The notes beneath the pieces were generated by a model. The model had not been told where the DNA came from and did not search any database. It saw only the letters and a list, made by a program, of their open reading frames with translations. DNA of 43,101 bases from an uncultured Actinomycetes bacterium. GTDB taxonomy: Bacteria; Actinomycetota; Thermoleophilia; RBG-16-64-13. Both the position numbers and the translations under genes were made by a program. Location of the stretch: assembly GCA_903873715.1 (NCBI GenBank), contig CAIQPS010000002.1, forward strand, positions 1 to 43,101, given 5' to 3'. Below, piece after piece: positions 1 through 7,049 of this stretch; position 1 is the first letter of the stretch, and every line of letters starts with the position of its first letter.

Positions 1-807
1 ATCATCACCGCTTCGCTCACCGGCCCGGCGGCCACCTCGAAAGAGACCCCGGCGATGCCCCGCAACGCAGAAGAGATCGCGGTAGCCGCCAAGGACGCCT
101 ACGAGGCCGGAGCCGCCGTGCTCCACATCCACCTGCGCGACAACGACAACTTCACCGCCGACCTGGACGTGGCCAAGCGCACCGTCGCGGCCGTCCGGGA
201 GAAGTGCGGGGGGATCGTCCAGCTCTCCACGGGCGGCGGCATGCCCTACGAGGAGCGCATGAAGATCGTCGAGGCGAAGCCGGCCATGGCCACCCTCAAC
301 CCGGCGACCATGACCATGGGCGACAACGAGTTCCTCAACCCGCCCAAGCTGATGTACAAGCTGGCCGAGCGGATGCTCGAGCTGGGGGTCAAGCCCGAGA
401 TCGAGATCTACGACACGGGTCACATCCCGCTGATGCTCAACCTGCTCAAGAAGGAACTGGTCACGCTGCCGCTCCAGGTGTCCTTCGTGATGGGCACCCA
501 CGGCGGGATGAAGGCCGACCCGATGCTCCTCTCCTACTGCGTGCGCGAACTTCCTGAGGACACCAGCTGGCAGGTGATCGCCATCTCCAAGGCCAACCTG
601 CCGCTCACCACCATCGGTCTGGCCATGGGCGGGAACGCCCGCGTGGGCCTCGAGGACACCATCTACATCCGGCCGAAGGAACTCGCCACCTCCAACGCCC
701 AGCTGGTCGAACAGCTGGTGGGCGTGGCCAAGTCGATGAACCTGCAGCCGGCATCGGTCGAGGAGGTCATCGACCGGCTGAAGCTCGACCGCGACCTCAT
801 CGGGTAG
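1..807 (+). CDS. beta-keto acid cleavage enzyme (BKACE/DUF849, Kce-like), 5' truncated
   Basis: The 3' part of a BKACE-family enzyme. The frame is open from base 1, where it already reads the family's first strand (IITASLTGP), so the start lies just outside the window and the internal ATG at 55 is not the true start. The family condenses a beta-keto acid with acetyl-CoA to give acetoacetate and a new CoA ester; the founder cleaves 3-keto-5-aminohexanoate in lysine fermentation. Visible signatures are the zinc-binding HIH in VLHIHLRD, the STGGG loop, EIYDTGH, and the Glu in RVGLEDTIY that corresponds to the third metal ligand. Substrate cannot be told from sequence. No other lysine-fermentation gene is in view. 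The TAG stop is followed by a 120-bp gap. Confidence 0.9.
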   Translation: MITASLTGPAATSKETPAMPRNAEEIAVAAKDAYEAGAAVLHIHLRDNDNFTADLDVAKRTVAAVREKCGGIVQLSTGGGMPYEERMKIVEAKPAMATLNPATMTMGDNEFLNPPKLMYKLAERMLELGVKPEIEIYDTGHIPLMLNLLKKELVTLPLQVSFVMGTHGGMKADPMLLSYCVRELPEDTSWQVIAISKANLPLTTIGLAMGGNARVGLEDTIYIRPKELATSNAQLVEQLVGVAKSMNLQPASVEEVIDRLKLDRDLIG

Positions 808-927
808 CGGCATCGGAGCAGGCAGGAATTCCTTGACAAGAAGGATGCCCGACGTTCTCGGCAAACGCGGCCGTTACCCCCAGGCCGCGTTTCCCGAGGA
901 CGTCGCTAACTCCAGGGGCCAAGCACC

Positions 928-1833
928 ATGGCTATGAAGCACGGCATCCACCTGGAGAGGGTCAGCGCAAGCACCGTAGCGGCGATTGACGAAAGACTGA
1001 TGTCAAACGCTGCAGCACTGATCCTAGACGACTTCATTGTCGCAGTTGACGTGGGAATGCGGCCGTACGCTGCACGACTTCTGCGGGCGACGCTCGAAGA
1101 GGAGTATCAGCGTCCGGTGAGGTTTGCCTGCCTCACCCACTACCACGCCGACCACGCCTTCGGGCTCCAGCCGTTCAAAGATGTCGCGTTGTTTGGGTCG
1201 TTCGAGATCGCCGAGACGCTCGTGGGTGGTCCCGATTGGTCACCGGACGCGATCGCCAGATGGAGGCGAGACGATCCCGATGGCGGCGATTGGCTTAACG
1301 AGGTCGAGTTCATCGTCCCCGCGCTGCTATTTCGGGAGCGACTGGATATTACGAATCGTGCCAGAGTCGCCGAGTTTCATCACTCTGGCGGGCACACGAG
1401 GTGTTCTGTCTACGGCTATCTGCGGGATGAGCGAGTGATTTTTGCGGGAGATCTGCTGTTCTCGGAGATGTTTCCTTTTGCGGGTGACGTCTCTACTGAC
1501 CCCGAGCGATGGATGGCCACTCTGAGGAGCTGGTTGACCATGGATGTCGATCATGTGATCCCTGGCCACGGCGCTGTTGTGGGTATCGAAGAGGTCGAAA
1601 AGCAGCTGAAGTTTCTCGAGACGTTAAAGCAGAACACGATCGAAGCCATCGAAAACGGTCGAGACCATGACGAGATCGTCTTGCCCGCAACGTACCCGCA
1701 GCCCGACGAGGGCTGGGTCGTAGAAAGGACGACTCGGCGGTGGCACTCGTATTACGGCGAACGGTGCTCGCGGTCGAGGACGGATGTGAACGAAGGCCAG
1801 CACCAGGAGCATCCCAACGCCGTCCTGCCCTGA
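928..1833 (+). CDS. metallo-beta-lactamase-fold hydrolase
   Basis: A 301-residue MBL-fold protein with a complete set of metal ligands: THYHADH (HxHxDH) near residue 71, the second-site His in the GGHT region, Asp in FAGDLLF, and His in VIPGHG. These support a dinuclear metal hydrolase; the substrate (thioester, lactone, phosphodiester or sulfate) cannot be assigned. There is no signal peptide. Start at ATG 928 or the in-frame ATG 934; the ribosome site (aggggcc) is weak. Base composition and codon use are visibly less GC-rich than the neighbours, with many T-ending codons, and a decayed gene-poor stretch follows, which suggests recent acquisition. Confidence 0.85.
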   Translation: MAMKHGIHLERVSASTVAAIDERLMSNAAALILDDFIVAVDVGMRPYAARLLRATLEEEYQRPVRFACLTHYHADHAFGLQPFKDVALFGSFEIAETLVGGPDWSPDAIARWRRDDPDGGDWLNEVEFIVPALLFRERLDITNRARVAEFHHSGGHTRCSVYGYLRDERVIFAGDLLFSEMFPFAGDVSTDPERWMATLRSWLTMDVDHVIPGHGAVVGIEEVEKQLKFLETLKQNTIEAIENGRDHDEIVLPATYPQPDEGWVVERTTRRWHSYYGERCSRSRTDVNEGQHQEHPNAVLP

Positions 1834-1902
1834 TGCGTTCGCAACGGGCCGTTCGTTTTTTGCACGCCTTCGGTTGACAGGAGTTGATCGGCTGCCCCGA
1901 CG

Positions 1903-2163
1903 ATGCCACTTCTGGGTCAAGAGTTCGTCGCTCACTTCATGGCGGCCTACAAGAACGCCGATGTGGTGGTTTGCGGCTAGAACCACCGTGCGTTCTTCGT
2001 CGAGTACCTCATGTGTAATGAGCGGGTGGGCGCGCGGGTTGTAGCAGCGGGGCGCTCGCCGGCGGAACAGCGCCGGCGGGTCGAGCATCAAGCTGCAAAT
2101 CCACCCGCCTTGCTCGTCGTCTACCGTCCGTCCTCACGGCTCCAAGGGCTGGGGGCGAGGTAA
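1903..2163 (+). pseudogene. decayed coding fragment(s) in a gene-poor scar
   Basis: The stretch 1834-2503 has no convincing intact gene. From ATG 1903 a protein-like frame (EFVAHFMAAYKNADVVVCG) meets a TAG at 1978-1980 but continues in frame with plausible sequence (RAFFVEYLMCNERVGARV) to TAA 2161. On the minus strand, 2121-2231 encodes a short peptide containing VALDLQELKRAGYLAPSPWS, whose helix-turn pattern also looks like a protein remnant. Short inverted repeats (GCCA..TGGC near 2310, TCACC..GGTGA near 2360) follow. I recognise no family. Gene remains beside a lower-GC neighbour fit an old insertion site, but this is weakly supported. Confidence 0.25.
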
Positions 2164-2503
2164 CCGGCCCGCTTCAGCTCCTGAAGGTCGAGAGCCACGC
2201 CCTTCTCCACGGGGATCGTGATCGGCGTCACGGTACCGCCCGGCGACCCCACCTCCCCCCTGCCCGGTCAGTCATCGGTCGTCTCCGGTAGTGTGAAACC
2301 AAGCCACAATATTGGCACTCATTCCGCGCACAAAAATAAAGAAGTCATGTTGGGCGAAATCACCGGGGAAATTGGTGACTTGCGGGCGATCGAGGCTGGC
2401 CGATATCGGCCTGGCGAAACAGGCGCGACACTTTAGGCCGCAGATTCAGAAGTTGTCCGGTTAACTCCACTGGCCGACGTGACGACCGACATGCCGGCGT
2501 CCG

Positions 2504-3250
2504 TCACCGCCGTCTGAACACGTAGATCGCCCACCCTATGGTGTCGCGACCCCAACGAAGATAGGCCGCCTTCTCCTCATCCACCCTGCGCAGGATCTCG
2601 GGGATGTCTGGATCGTCCGGGTTCGAGCGTGCCCACTCGAAGGAAGCGGACCACTGCAGCCCCTGATATCTGTCCCAGTCGTCGCCGTTGCTGACAACGG
2701 TGTGGACCAGTTCGAGGCCCCGCCGCTCCCCGGCCTCGACATTGCCGATGTGGGTCCCGAACGCCTCCTTCGGAAGGCCGAGGGCCTCTAGGTATTCCTC
2801 GCACGGCTCGTGCAGCCAGTAGGGCTCGCCCGTGATCACCCAGCCGCCGGGGGCGGTCATCCGCGCGAGCGCATCCAGCGTCCCCGCGTGCCCCCCGTAG
2901 ATCCAACTGGCGCCGAGACAGGAAGCCACGGTGAAGCTGTGAGCTTCTTCCGGTTTGAACTCGGCACCGTCCATCTCCTTGAAGGTGATCGCCGCCCCAG
3001 GCGCCCGGGCCTCGAGTCGCTTCCGGGCCTCGGCGATGAAGAACGGAGAGAGATCGATCCCGAGGCCGTCGATCCCGCAGGCCTCAGCCAGACGGATGAG
3101 GAACTCGCCCTTTCCGCAGGCGATATCAATGACGCGAGCGCCGGCGGGGAGCCGCAGTAGTCCCACGAGGTGGTCCATCTTCTCCAGGCTCGTGGGATTG
3201 CAGATCACGTGCTCGCGATGGGTGACGTCGAAGAATCTCCACATGTCCAT
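2504..3250 (-). CDS. class I SAM-dependent methyltransferase
   Basis: A 248-residue Rossmann-fold methyltransferase. Motif I is VIDIACGKGEF near residue 40, followed by the acidic strand end GLGIDLSP and the post-motif segment VASCLGASWIYGG, the usual order in the Methyltransf_25/ubiE-like superfamily. The N-terminus (MWRFFDVTHREHVICNPTS) resembles small-molecule methyltransferases of this group. The substrate is unknown. The start at 3250 has a good ribosome site (AGAGGAA, 9 nt upstream). It stands alone on the minus strand, divergent from the membrane protein gene at 3368. Confidence 0.85.
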   Translation of the reverse strand: MDMWRFFDVTHREHVICNPTSLEKMDHLVGLLRLPAGARVIDIACGKGEFLIRLAEACGIDGLGIDLSPFFIAEARKRLEARAPGAAITFKEMDGAEFKPEEAHSFTVASCLGASWIYGGHAGTLDALARMTAPGGWVITGEPYWLHEPCEEYLEALGLPKEAFGTHIGNVEAGERRGLELVHTVVSNGDDWDRYQGLQWSASFEWARSNPDDPDIPEILRRVDEEKAAYLRWGRDTIGWAIYVFRRR

Positions 3251-3367
3251 GGGTCGTTTCCTCTGTCCGACTGGCGATCACCTTGACCCTTGCCAGCCTA
3301 CCACCGGCCGCCTCCGCGGGGCGTATGATGGTGTCAACGAGCTGACCGATCCGAGGCAGGTGGTGCG

Positions 3368-3859
3368 ATGTACCGGACGGCGTCTCACACCCATCCCAAA
3401 CAGCGCGTGGCCTTCGCCGGGATCGTTGCTCTCGTCACCTTCCTTGTCCCCCTGCTGCCCGCTCTCCTCGTGGCGCCGGAATGGCAGCTGGCCCTTGCGG
3501 CTACTCTGGTCGTCTCCGCTTTCGTGTTCGAGCTGCTGAGCCGCCCGCAGCCGGAGTGGGGCTATGGGTTGGCCTTCGCCTTGATACCGGCTCTGGTGGT
3601 CGGCGTCGGTGCCGGCGTAGTCGTGGGGGTCGACCCCAGCGGTTCGCGTTGGGAAGGCGTGTTCTATTTCTTCGTCGTGTTCGTCCCGGCGTTCCTGCTG
3701 GGCATGCTGGGCGCGTCGATCGCCTCTCTGGTGGCGCGACCGTTGAACCCCGAGAATCGCCTGTGGGCTCCTCGACGGCTACGGGCCTGGCATGTGGGAG
3801 CGGCCGTCGCGGTCGCCGAGATCGTCGCGGTGGCGGCTCTGACGGGAGCGATGAGCTAG
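3368..3859 (+). CDS. small multi-pass membrane protein, unknown function
   Basis: A 163-residue hydrophobic protein with about four to five predicted membrane segments: roughly residues 14-36, 40-58, 66-90, 100-125 and 140-160. There is a short polar N-terminus and a positively charged loop (NRLWAPRRLRAWH) before the last helix. I recognise no family. The start ATG is preceded by GAGGCAGGTGG. It converges on the coiled-coil gene at 3862 with only 2 bases between the stops. Confidence 0.6.
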   Translation: MYRTASHTHPKQRVAFAGIVALVTFLVPLLPALLVAPEWQLALAATLVVSAFVFELLSRPQPEWGYGLAFALIPALVVGVGAGVVVGVDPSGSRWEGVFYFFVVFVPAFLLGMLGASIASLVARPLNPENRLWAPRRLRAWHVGAAVAVAEIVAVAALTGAMS

Positions 3860-3861
3860 GC

Positions 3862-4077
3862 TCAGGACCGCGCCCGGATGGCCTCCTCGACCTCGGCTAT
3901 CTTGGCCTCCAGGTTCGCCACGTCGGATTCGTACTTGCTCACCTTCTTGGCCGAGATGTGCATCCCGGTCTGGCCCAGGACGAACATGCGTTCCTCCTGC
4001 AGTTCCTCCATGTCGTCCTGAAGCTTTGCCAGAAGCTCCTGCAGCTCTGCCGCGCTCATCTCACTGAGTCCATCCAT
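3862..4077 (-). CDS. small coiled-coil protein, unknown function
   Basis: A 71-residue soluble protein, almost entirely charged heptad-like helix (ELQELLAKLQDDMEELQEER, then VSKYESDVANLEAKIAEVEE), so a helical hairpin or dimeric coiled coil is likely. The longer frame extends to 4449 but its upstream part has shadow-like composition. ATG 4077 has an upstream GGGTGG ribosome site and begins the helical protein, so I chose it. Function unknown. Confidence 0.55.
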   Translation of the reverse strand: MDGLSEMSAAELQELLAKLQDDMEELQEERMFVLGQTGMHISAKKVSKYESDVANLEAKIAEVEEAIRARS

Positions 4078-4330
4078 CGCGCCACCACCCTTTCGATCGG
4101 GCTGGAGGCCGGGCTTGCCGGCCGGTCGGGAACGATCACAGCACTGCAATGATAGGCCATCGAACAGCTTGTTGACTCCTCCCGACTTCGGCCTAGAATC
4201 AGAGATGGTACGGGGCTTCAACAGCCCCGTGATCGACTCGGGAAGGCCGCCGGGATGGGGTCTGGATCGAGTTCGCACCTGCGGGACCCCCTCCTGGTCG
4301 GAGCGTAGCCGGGAAGGAGGCAGCGGTCCC

Positions 4331-4561
4331 ATGAAGTCCGCCATTCGAGCCATGTCGGCGCTGTTGATGGTCGCTCTGCTGGCGCTCGTGGTGGCGACCG
4401 CGGTCGCCGACGCGGGGAAGACTCTCAGCACCACCCGGGTGATGACCACGTTGGATCTGATGCGCGTGGCGCCCGCTCACGCTGAGAGGGGGACCACCGC
4501 CGAGATGACCACAACCACGGAGCCGGGAGCGGGGTTCATCTCGTCCGTGAGCGTGGACTGA
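4331..4561 (+). CDS. small exported protein, unknown function
   Basis: A 76-residue protein with a typical Sec signal: positive N-terminus (MKSAIRAM), hydrophobic core (LLMVALLALVVATAVA) and likely cleavage after AVADA. The mature part is short and Ser/Thr-rich. A strong AAGGAGG ribosome site lies 11 nt before ATG 4331. The lack of any known domain keeps confidence moderate. Confidence 0.5.
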   Translation: MKSAIRAMSALLMVALLALVVATAVADAGKTLSTTRVMTTLDLMRVAPAHAERGTTAEMTTTTEPGAGFISSVSVD

Positions 4562-4609
4562 GGGCCGGGATCGGTAGCGGCGACTCCGGGCGGCCGGCGG
4601 CCCGCGCTC

Positions 4610-5068
4610 CTACCAGCCGGTGGTGGCTACCGAGCCGACCACTTTGACGTATACGACGTTCCCGTGGGCGCCCTTGTCGGCGTAAACGCCGAACTGGTTG
4701 CCGGAGCCCGAGGTCGTGGCGATCGAGTACGAGACCGCCGCTCCGAAATAGTCGACGCTGTTGGTGGCGGCGGAGGCCGTCGCGGCGATAGAAGGAGTGG
4801 CGACGTCGACCACGTGGCCGTCCGCCTCGTTCCAGTGGATGGTGGGCTCTATCGCTGCCAGCACCGATGCCCCGATGGCGTACGTGTGCGAGTCGACGTA
4901 GGCGGATTCCATCCCAACGACCGCCTCGCGCACGAGGGAGACCGCCGAGGCATCCTCGGCTTTGCCCCGGTGATGAAGGAACGACGGGATGGCGATGGCC
5001 GCCAGCACCGCGATGATGATGGTCACCACCAACAACTCTACAAGGGTGAAGCCGCGCTGGGCTTTCAT
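4610..5068 (-). CDS. type IV prepilin-like protein (class III signal)
   Basis: A 152-residue pilin or pseudopilin. The N-terminus MKAQRGFTLVELLVVTII is the canonical prepilin site: cleavage between Gly6 and Phe7, with the Glu at mature position 5. It is followed by the roughly 20-residue hydrophobic helix and the usual IPSFLHHRGKAEDA alpha-1 continuation. The C-terminal part is Ala/Ser/Thr-rich and beta-like. I chose ATG 5068 to give the standard short leader; the longer frame to 5179 adds non-homologous residues. No prepilin peptidase, ATPase or other assembly gene is in the window, so this is an orphan pilin that would need machinery encoded elsewhere. Confidence 0.85.
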   Translation of the reverse strand: MKAQRGFTLVELLVVTIIIAVLAAIAIPSFLHHRGKAEDASAVSLVREAVVGMESAYVDSHTYAIGASVLAAIEPTIHWNEADGHVVDVATPSIAATASAATNSVDYFGAAVSYSIATTSGSGNQFGVYADKGAHGNVVYVKVVGSVATTGW

Positions 5069-5165
5069 CCTGTTCACGACACCGGACACCTGCCACTCCC
5101 TGCTCGTGCTGCTCGCCACCTCGGCCCATGGCCGCTGCGGAAGGTCCCTGATGCCGGCCCCCCGC

Positions 5166-5235
5166 CAAAAGTGCCCCACTGTAATGGGCCACTACCATTT
5201 TCGGCAAGATGAACCTGTCACTTTGTACGCCTAAA
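5166..5235. repeat. inverted-repeat stretch resembling an insertion-sequence end
   Basis: Upstream of the pilin gene is AAAAGTGCCCC, then ACTGTAAT, then GGGCCACTACCATTTT: an imperfect inverted repeat (AGTGcCCC / GGGcCACT flanked by A and T runs), followed by TGTCACTTT. This style of repeated GTGGCCCACT-like motifs is known from IS21-family ends. No transposase is nearby, so at most this is a solo remnant. Low confidence. Confidence 0.25.
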
Positions 5236-5308
5236 GTCCAACAACTTCAGGCCGATACTGGCGGCCACGCGCTTCCGTACGCTTGGCGGACCGGTCGACG
5301 TCAGAGGC

Positions 5309-5314
5309 TATAAT
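5309..5314 (+). promoter_or_regulatory. -10 box of the crcB operon
   Basis: A perfect TATAAT. A start about 6-7 nt downstream falls at the 5' end of the fluoride riboswitch, which supports the assignment. The -35 is poor: TTGGCG at 5283-5288 is 20 nt away. Confidence 0.7.
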
Positions 5315-5317
5315 CCA

Positions 5318-5371
5318 GGCGGCGATGGCATCCGCGACGCCGCGGCGCAGGCCGCTGATGATGCCTACCGT
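5318..5371 (+). promoter_or_regulatory. fluoride riboswitch (crcB motif)
   Basis: Matches the fluoride aptamer. The conserved GGCGATGG is at 5321, and GCTGATGATGCCTACC at 5354-5369. The pseudoknot pairs GGCATC (5327-5332) with GATGCC (5360-5365). A short stem pairs GCGG (5319-5322) with CCGC (5332-5335), and the second hairpin is GCGGC-GCAG-GCCGC. It lies directly in front of crcB, its classic target. No U-tract terminator is seen between aptamer and gene. The conserved CCTAC (5364-5368) can alternatively pair with GTAGG (5370-5374), so control of translation initiation is likely. Confidence 0.92.
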
Positions 5372-5407
5372 AGGTGGCGATCGCTCTTGCGCGACGGGAG
5401 GCTTTTC

Positions 5408-5785
5408 GTGCTGACCCGCTTTCTGGCAGTGGCTCTCGGCGGAGCCGTGGGGTGCATGCTCCGCTACGGGACGACCCTCGGGGCGGCCCGGTTCTTCGGC
5501 ACCGGGTTCCCGTTCGGCACCCTCATCGCCAATCTGGCCGGCTGTCTGCTGGCCGGGCTGATCTTCGGTGTCACGGCCAAGCATGCGGGGTTCTCCCCGC
5601 TCCTGCGCGTCCTTCTGCTGACCGGCTTTCTCGGCGGCTACACGACCTTCTCCAGCTTCATGGCGGAGACCGTCACCCTGATGCAGGACGGCAGCTGGGC
5701 GTTGGCCGCGGGAAACTTCCTGGCCAATAACGTCGCGGGTGGGGTGCTCGCGATCGGAGGGATCTATCTCGGGCGTCTGGTGTGA
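5408..5785 (+). CDS. crcB: fluoride exporter CrcB/Fluc
   Basis: A 125-residue dual-topology fluoride channel of usual length. Signatures are GGAVGCMLRY at the N-terminus, GTLIANLAGC, and GFLGGYTTFSSF with the TTFS break, plus four membrane helices. I chose GTG 5408 over the longer TTG at 5387, because a GGGAGG ribosome site lies 6 nt before it and the family begins at this point. The fluoride riboswitch upstream and the DUF190 gene 13 bp downstream confirm the role. The channel works as a dimer; only one copy is present, so a homodimer is expected. Confidence 0.95.
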   Translation: MLTRFLAVALGGAVGCMLRYGTTLGAARFFGTGFPFGTLIANLAGCLLAGLIFGVTAKHAGFSPLLRVLLLTGFLGGYTTFSSFMAETVTLMQDGSWALAAGNFLANNVAGGVLAIGGIYLGRLV

Positions 5786-5798
5786 GGAGTGTGGTCAC

Positions 5799-7049
5799 AT
5801 GACGGGCATGACATACAAGATCGTCCACATATTCACCAGCGAGCAGGCTCACGTGCACGGAGCCCCTCTCTACGAGGCCATCGTCAGGGTGGTCGCCAAA
5901 GAGAGGAGTGCGGCGCGTTGCATCGTCACGCGCGGAGTGGCCGGGTGCTTCGAGAACGGTGAGACCGCCTCGCACCGGGTGCTGGACATATCCCACAACA
6001 TGCCGGTGAAGATCGAGATCGTACTGCCGGGCCCCGAACTGGAACGGGTGCTGCCGGCCATCGAGGAGCTGGTGGGCGACGGGGTCATCGTGGTCCAGGA
6101 AGGTGGGATGATCGTCCACCGCACCACGGGGAGCCTCTTGCCCCGAAGCGCCAGGGTACGCGACGTGATGACCGTCCCGCCGGTCTCCGTGGGCCCCTAC
6201 GACGGTCTCCGCCAGGTCTTGCGCGTGCTGGTGCGGTCGGAGTTCGACGGCGTCCCGGTGACGGACGGCAACGGGCGTCTGCTCGGGATGATCGGCCAGG
6301 AGCACCTCATCCGCAAGACCGGCCTTCACGCCACTCCGGGACTGCTGGCCGCTCTGGCCCAGGGCGAGCCCGAGGCGGTTCCGGAAGCCGACCTGTTCCC
6401 ACCGGCCGCGGCCGGCATGACCGCGGGTGATGTCATGACCCCGGCGGGGGAGACCGTCGCCGACGACGACCTTCTGGTGGACGCCGTCAGGCTCATGGTC
6501 AAGAACGACCTCAAGCGCCTCCCGGTGCTCGACGCCGAGCGGCACCTTGCCGGTATGCTCTCCCGCATCGACGTCCTCCGCCTCGCTTCGGTGGGCGCTT
6601 CCCGCCGGCAAGCGCTGGCGGGGTACGGTGGCAGCGTTCCCGGTGGCACTCCCATCGGGAAGGCCCGACTTCTCGAGGTCCCGCGAGTGGCTGCGCACGC
6701 GCCGGCCCGTGACGTGCTCGACGTCATCGACGATGAAGGCCGGCGGGTCGCGGTGGTGGATGCGGACGGACGCCTTGAGGGAGTCATCTCGGACAAGGAC
6801 CTGCTGCCCCTCGTCGACCCCAAGGCGCGGCACCGGCTCGATGGTCTGACCGCCGCGGACATCATGCGGCCCGTACCGGCCGTCTCGCTGGCCGAGACCG
6901 TGGACGAGGCGCTGCGCTTCATGGTGGAACACAGACGGCAGCGCGTACCCGTTGTGGACACTGAAGGGAGATATGTGGGGATGCTCGGCAGGGAGGAGCT
7001 CCTGCGGATGCTGGCGCCGGCACACGACGACGCTCCTTCCGCCATATGA
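5799..7049 (+). CDS. DUF190 protein with four CBS domains
   Basis: A 416-residue soluble protein. Residues 1-105 form a DUF190 domain (VHIFTSEQAHVHGAPLYEAIV), a small family often next to crcB. After it come two Bateman modules: CBS1 at VRDVMTVPPVSVG, CBS2 at AGDVMTPAGETVADDD, a weaker CBS3 at ARDVLDVIDDEGRR, and CBS4 at AADIMRPVPAVSLAETVDEA. CBS pairs usually bind adenine nucleotides, so nucleotide- or ion-responsive control of fluoride handling is plausible but inferred. I chose ATG 5799 because it follows the crcB stop by 13 bp with GAGGAG upstream. Its stop overlaps the next start (ATGA). Confidence 0.85.
   Translation: MTGMTYKIVHIFTSEQAHVHGAPLYEAIVRVVAKERSAARCIVTRGVAGCFENGETASHRVLDISHNMPVKIEIVLPGPELERVLPAIEELVGDGVIVVQEGGMIVHRTTGSLLPRSARVRDVMTVPPVSVGPYDGLRQVLRVLVRSEFDGVPVTDGNGRLLGMIGQEHLIRKTGLHATPGLLAALAQGEPEAVPEADLFPPAAAGMTAGDVMTPAGETVADDDLLVDAVRLMVKNDLKRLPVLDAERHLAGMLSRIDVLRLASVGASRRQALAGYGGSVPGGTPIGKARLLEVPRVAAHAPARDVLDVIDDEGRRVAVVDADGRLEGVISDKDLLPLVDPKARHRLDGLTAADIMRPVPAVSLAETVDEALRFMVEHRRQRVPVVDTEGRYVGMLGREELLRMLAPAHDDAPSAI

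Noticed and set aside
2218-2436. 72-residue open frame in the gene-poor stretch
   Set aside because: No ribosome site, low-complexity start and no recognisable domain; lies across inverted repeats and overlaps a minus-strand remnant.
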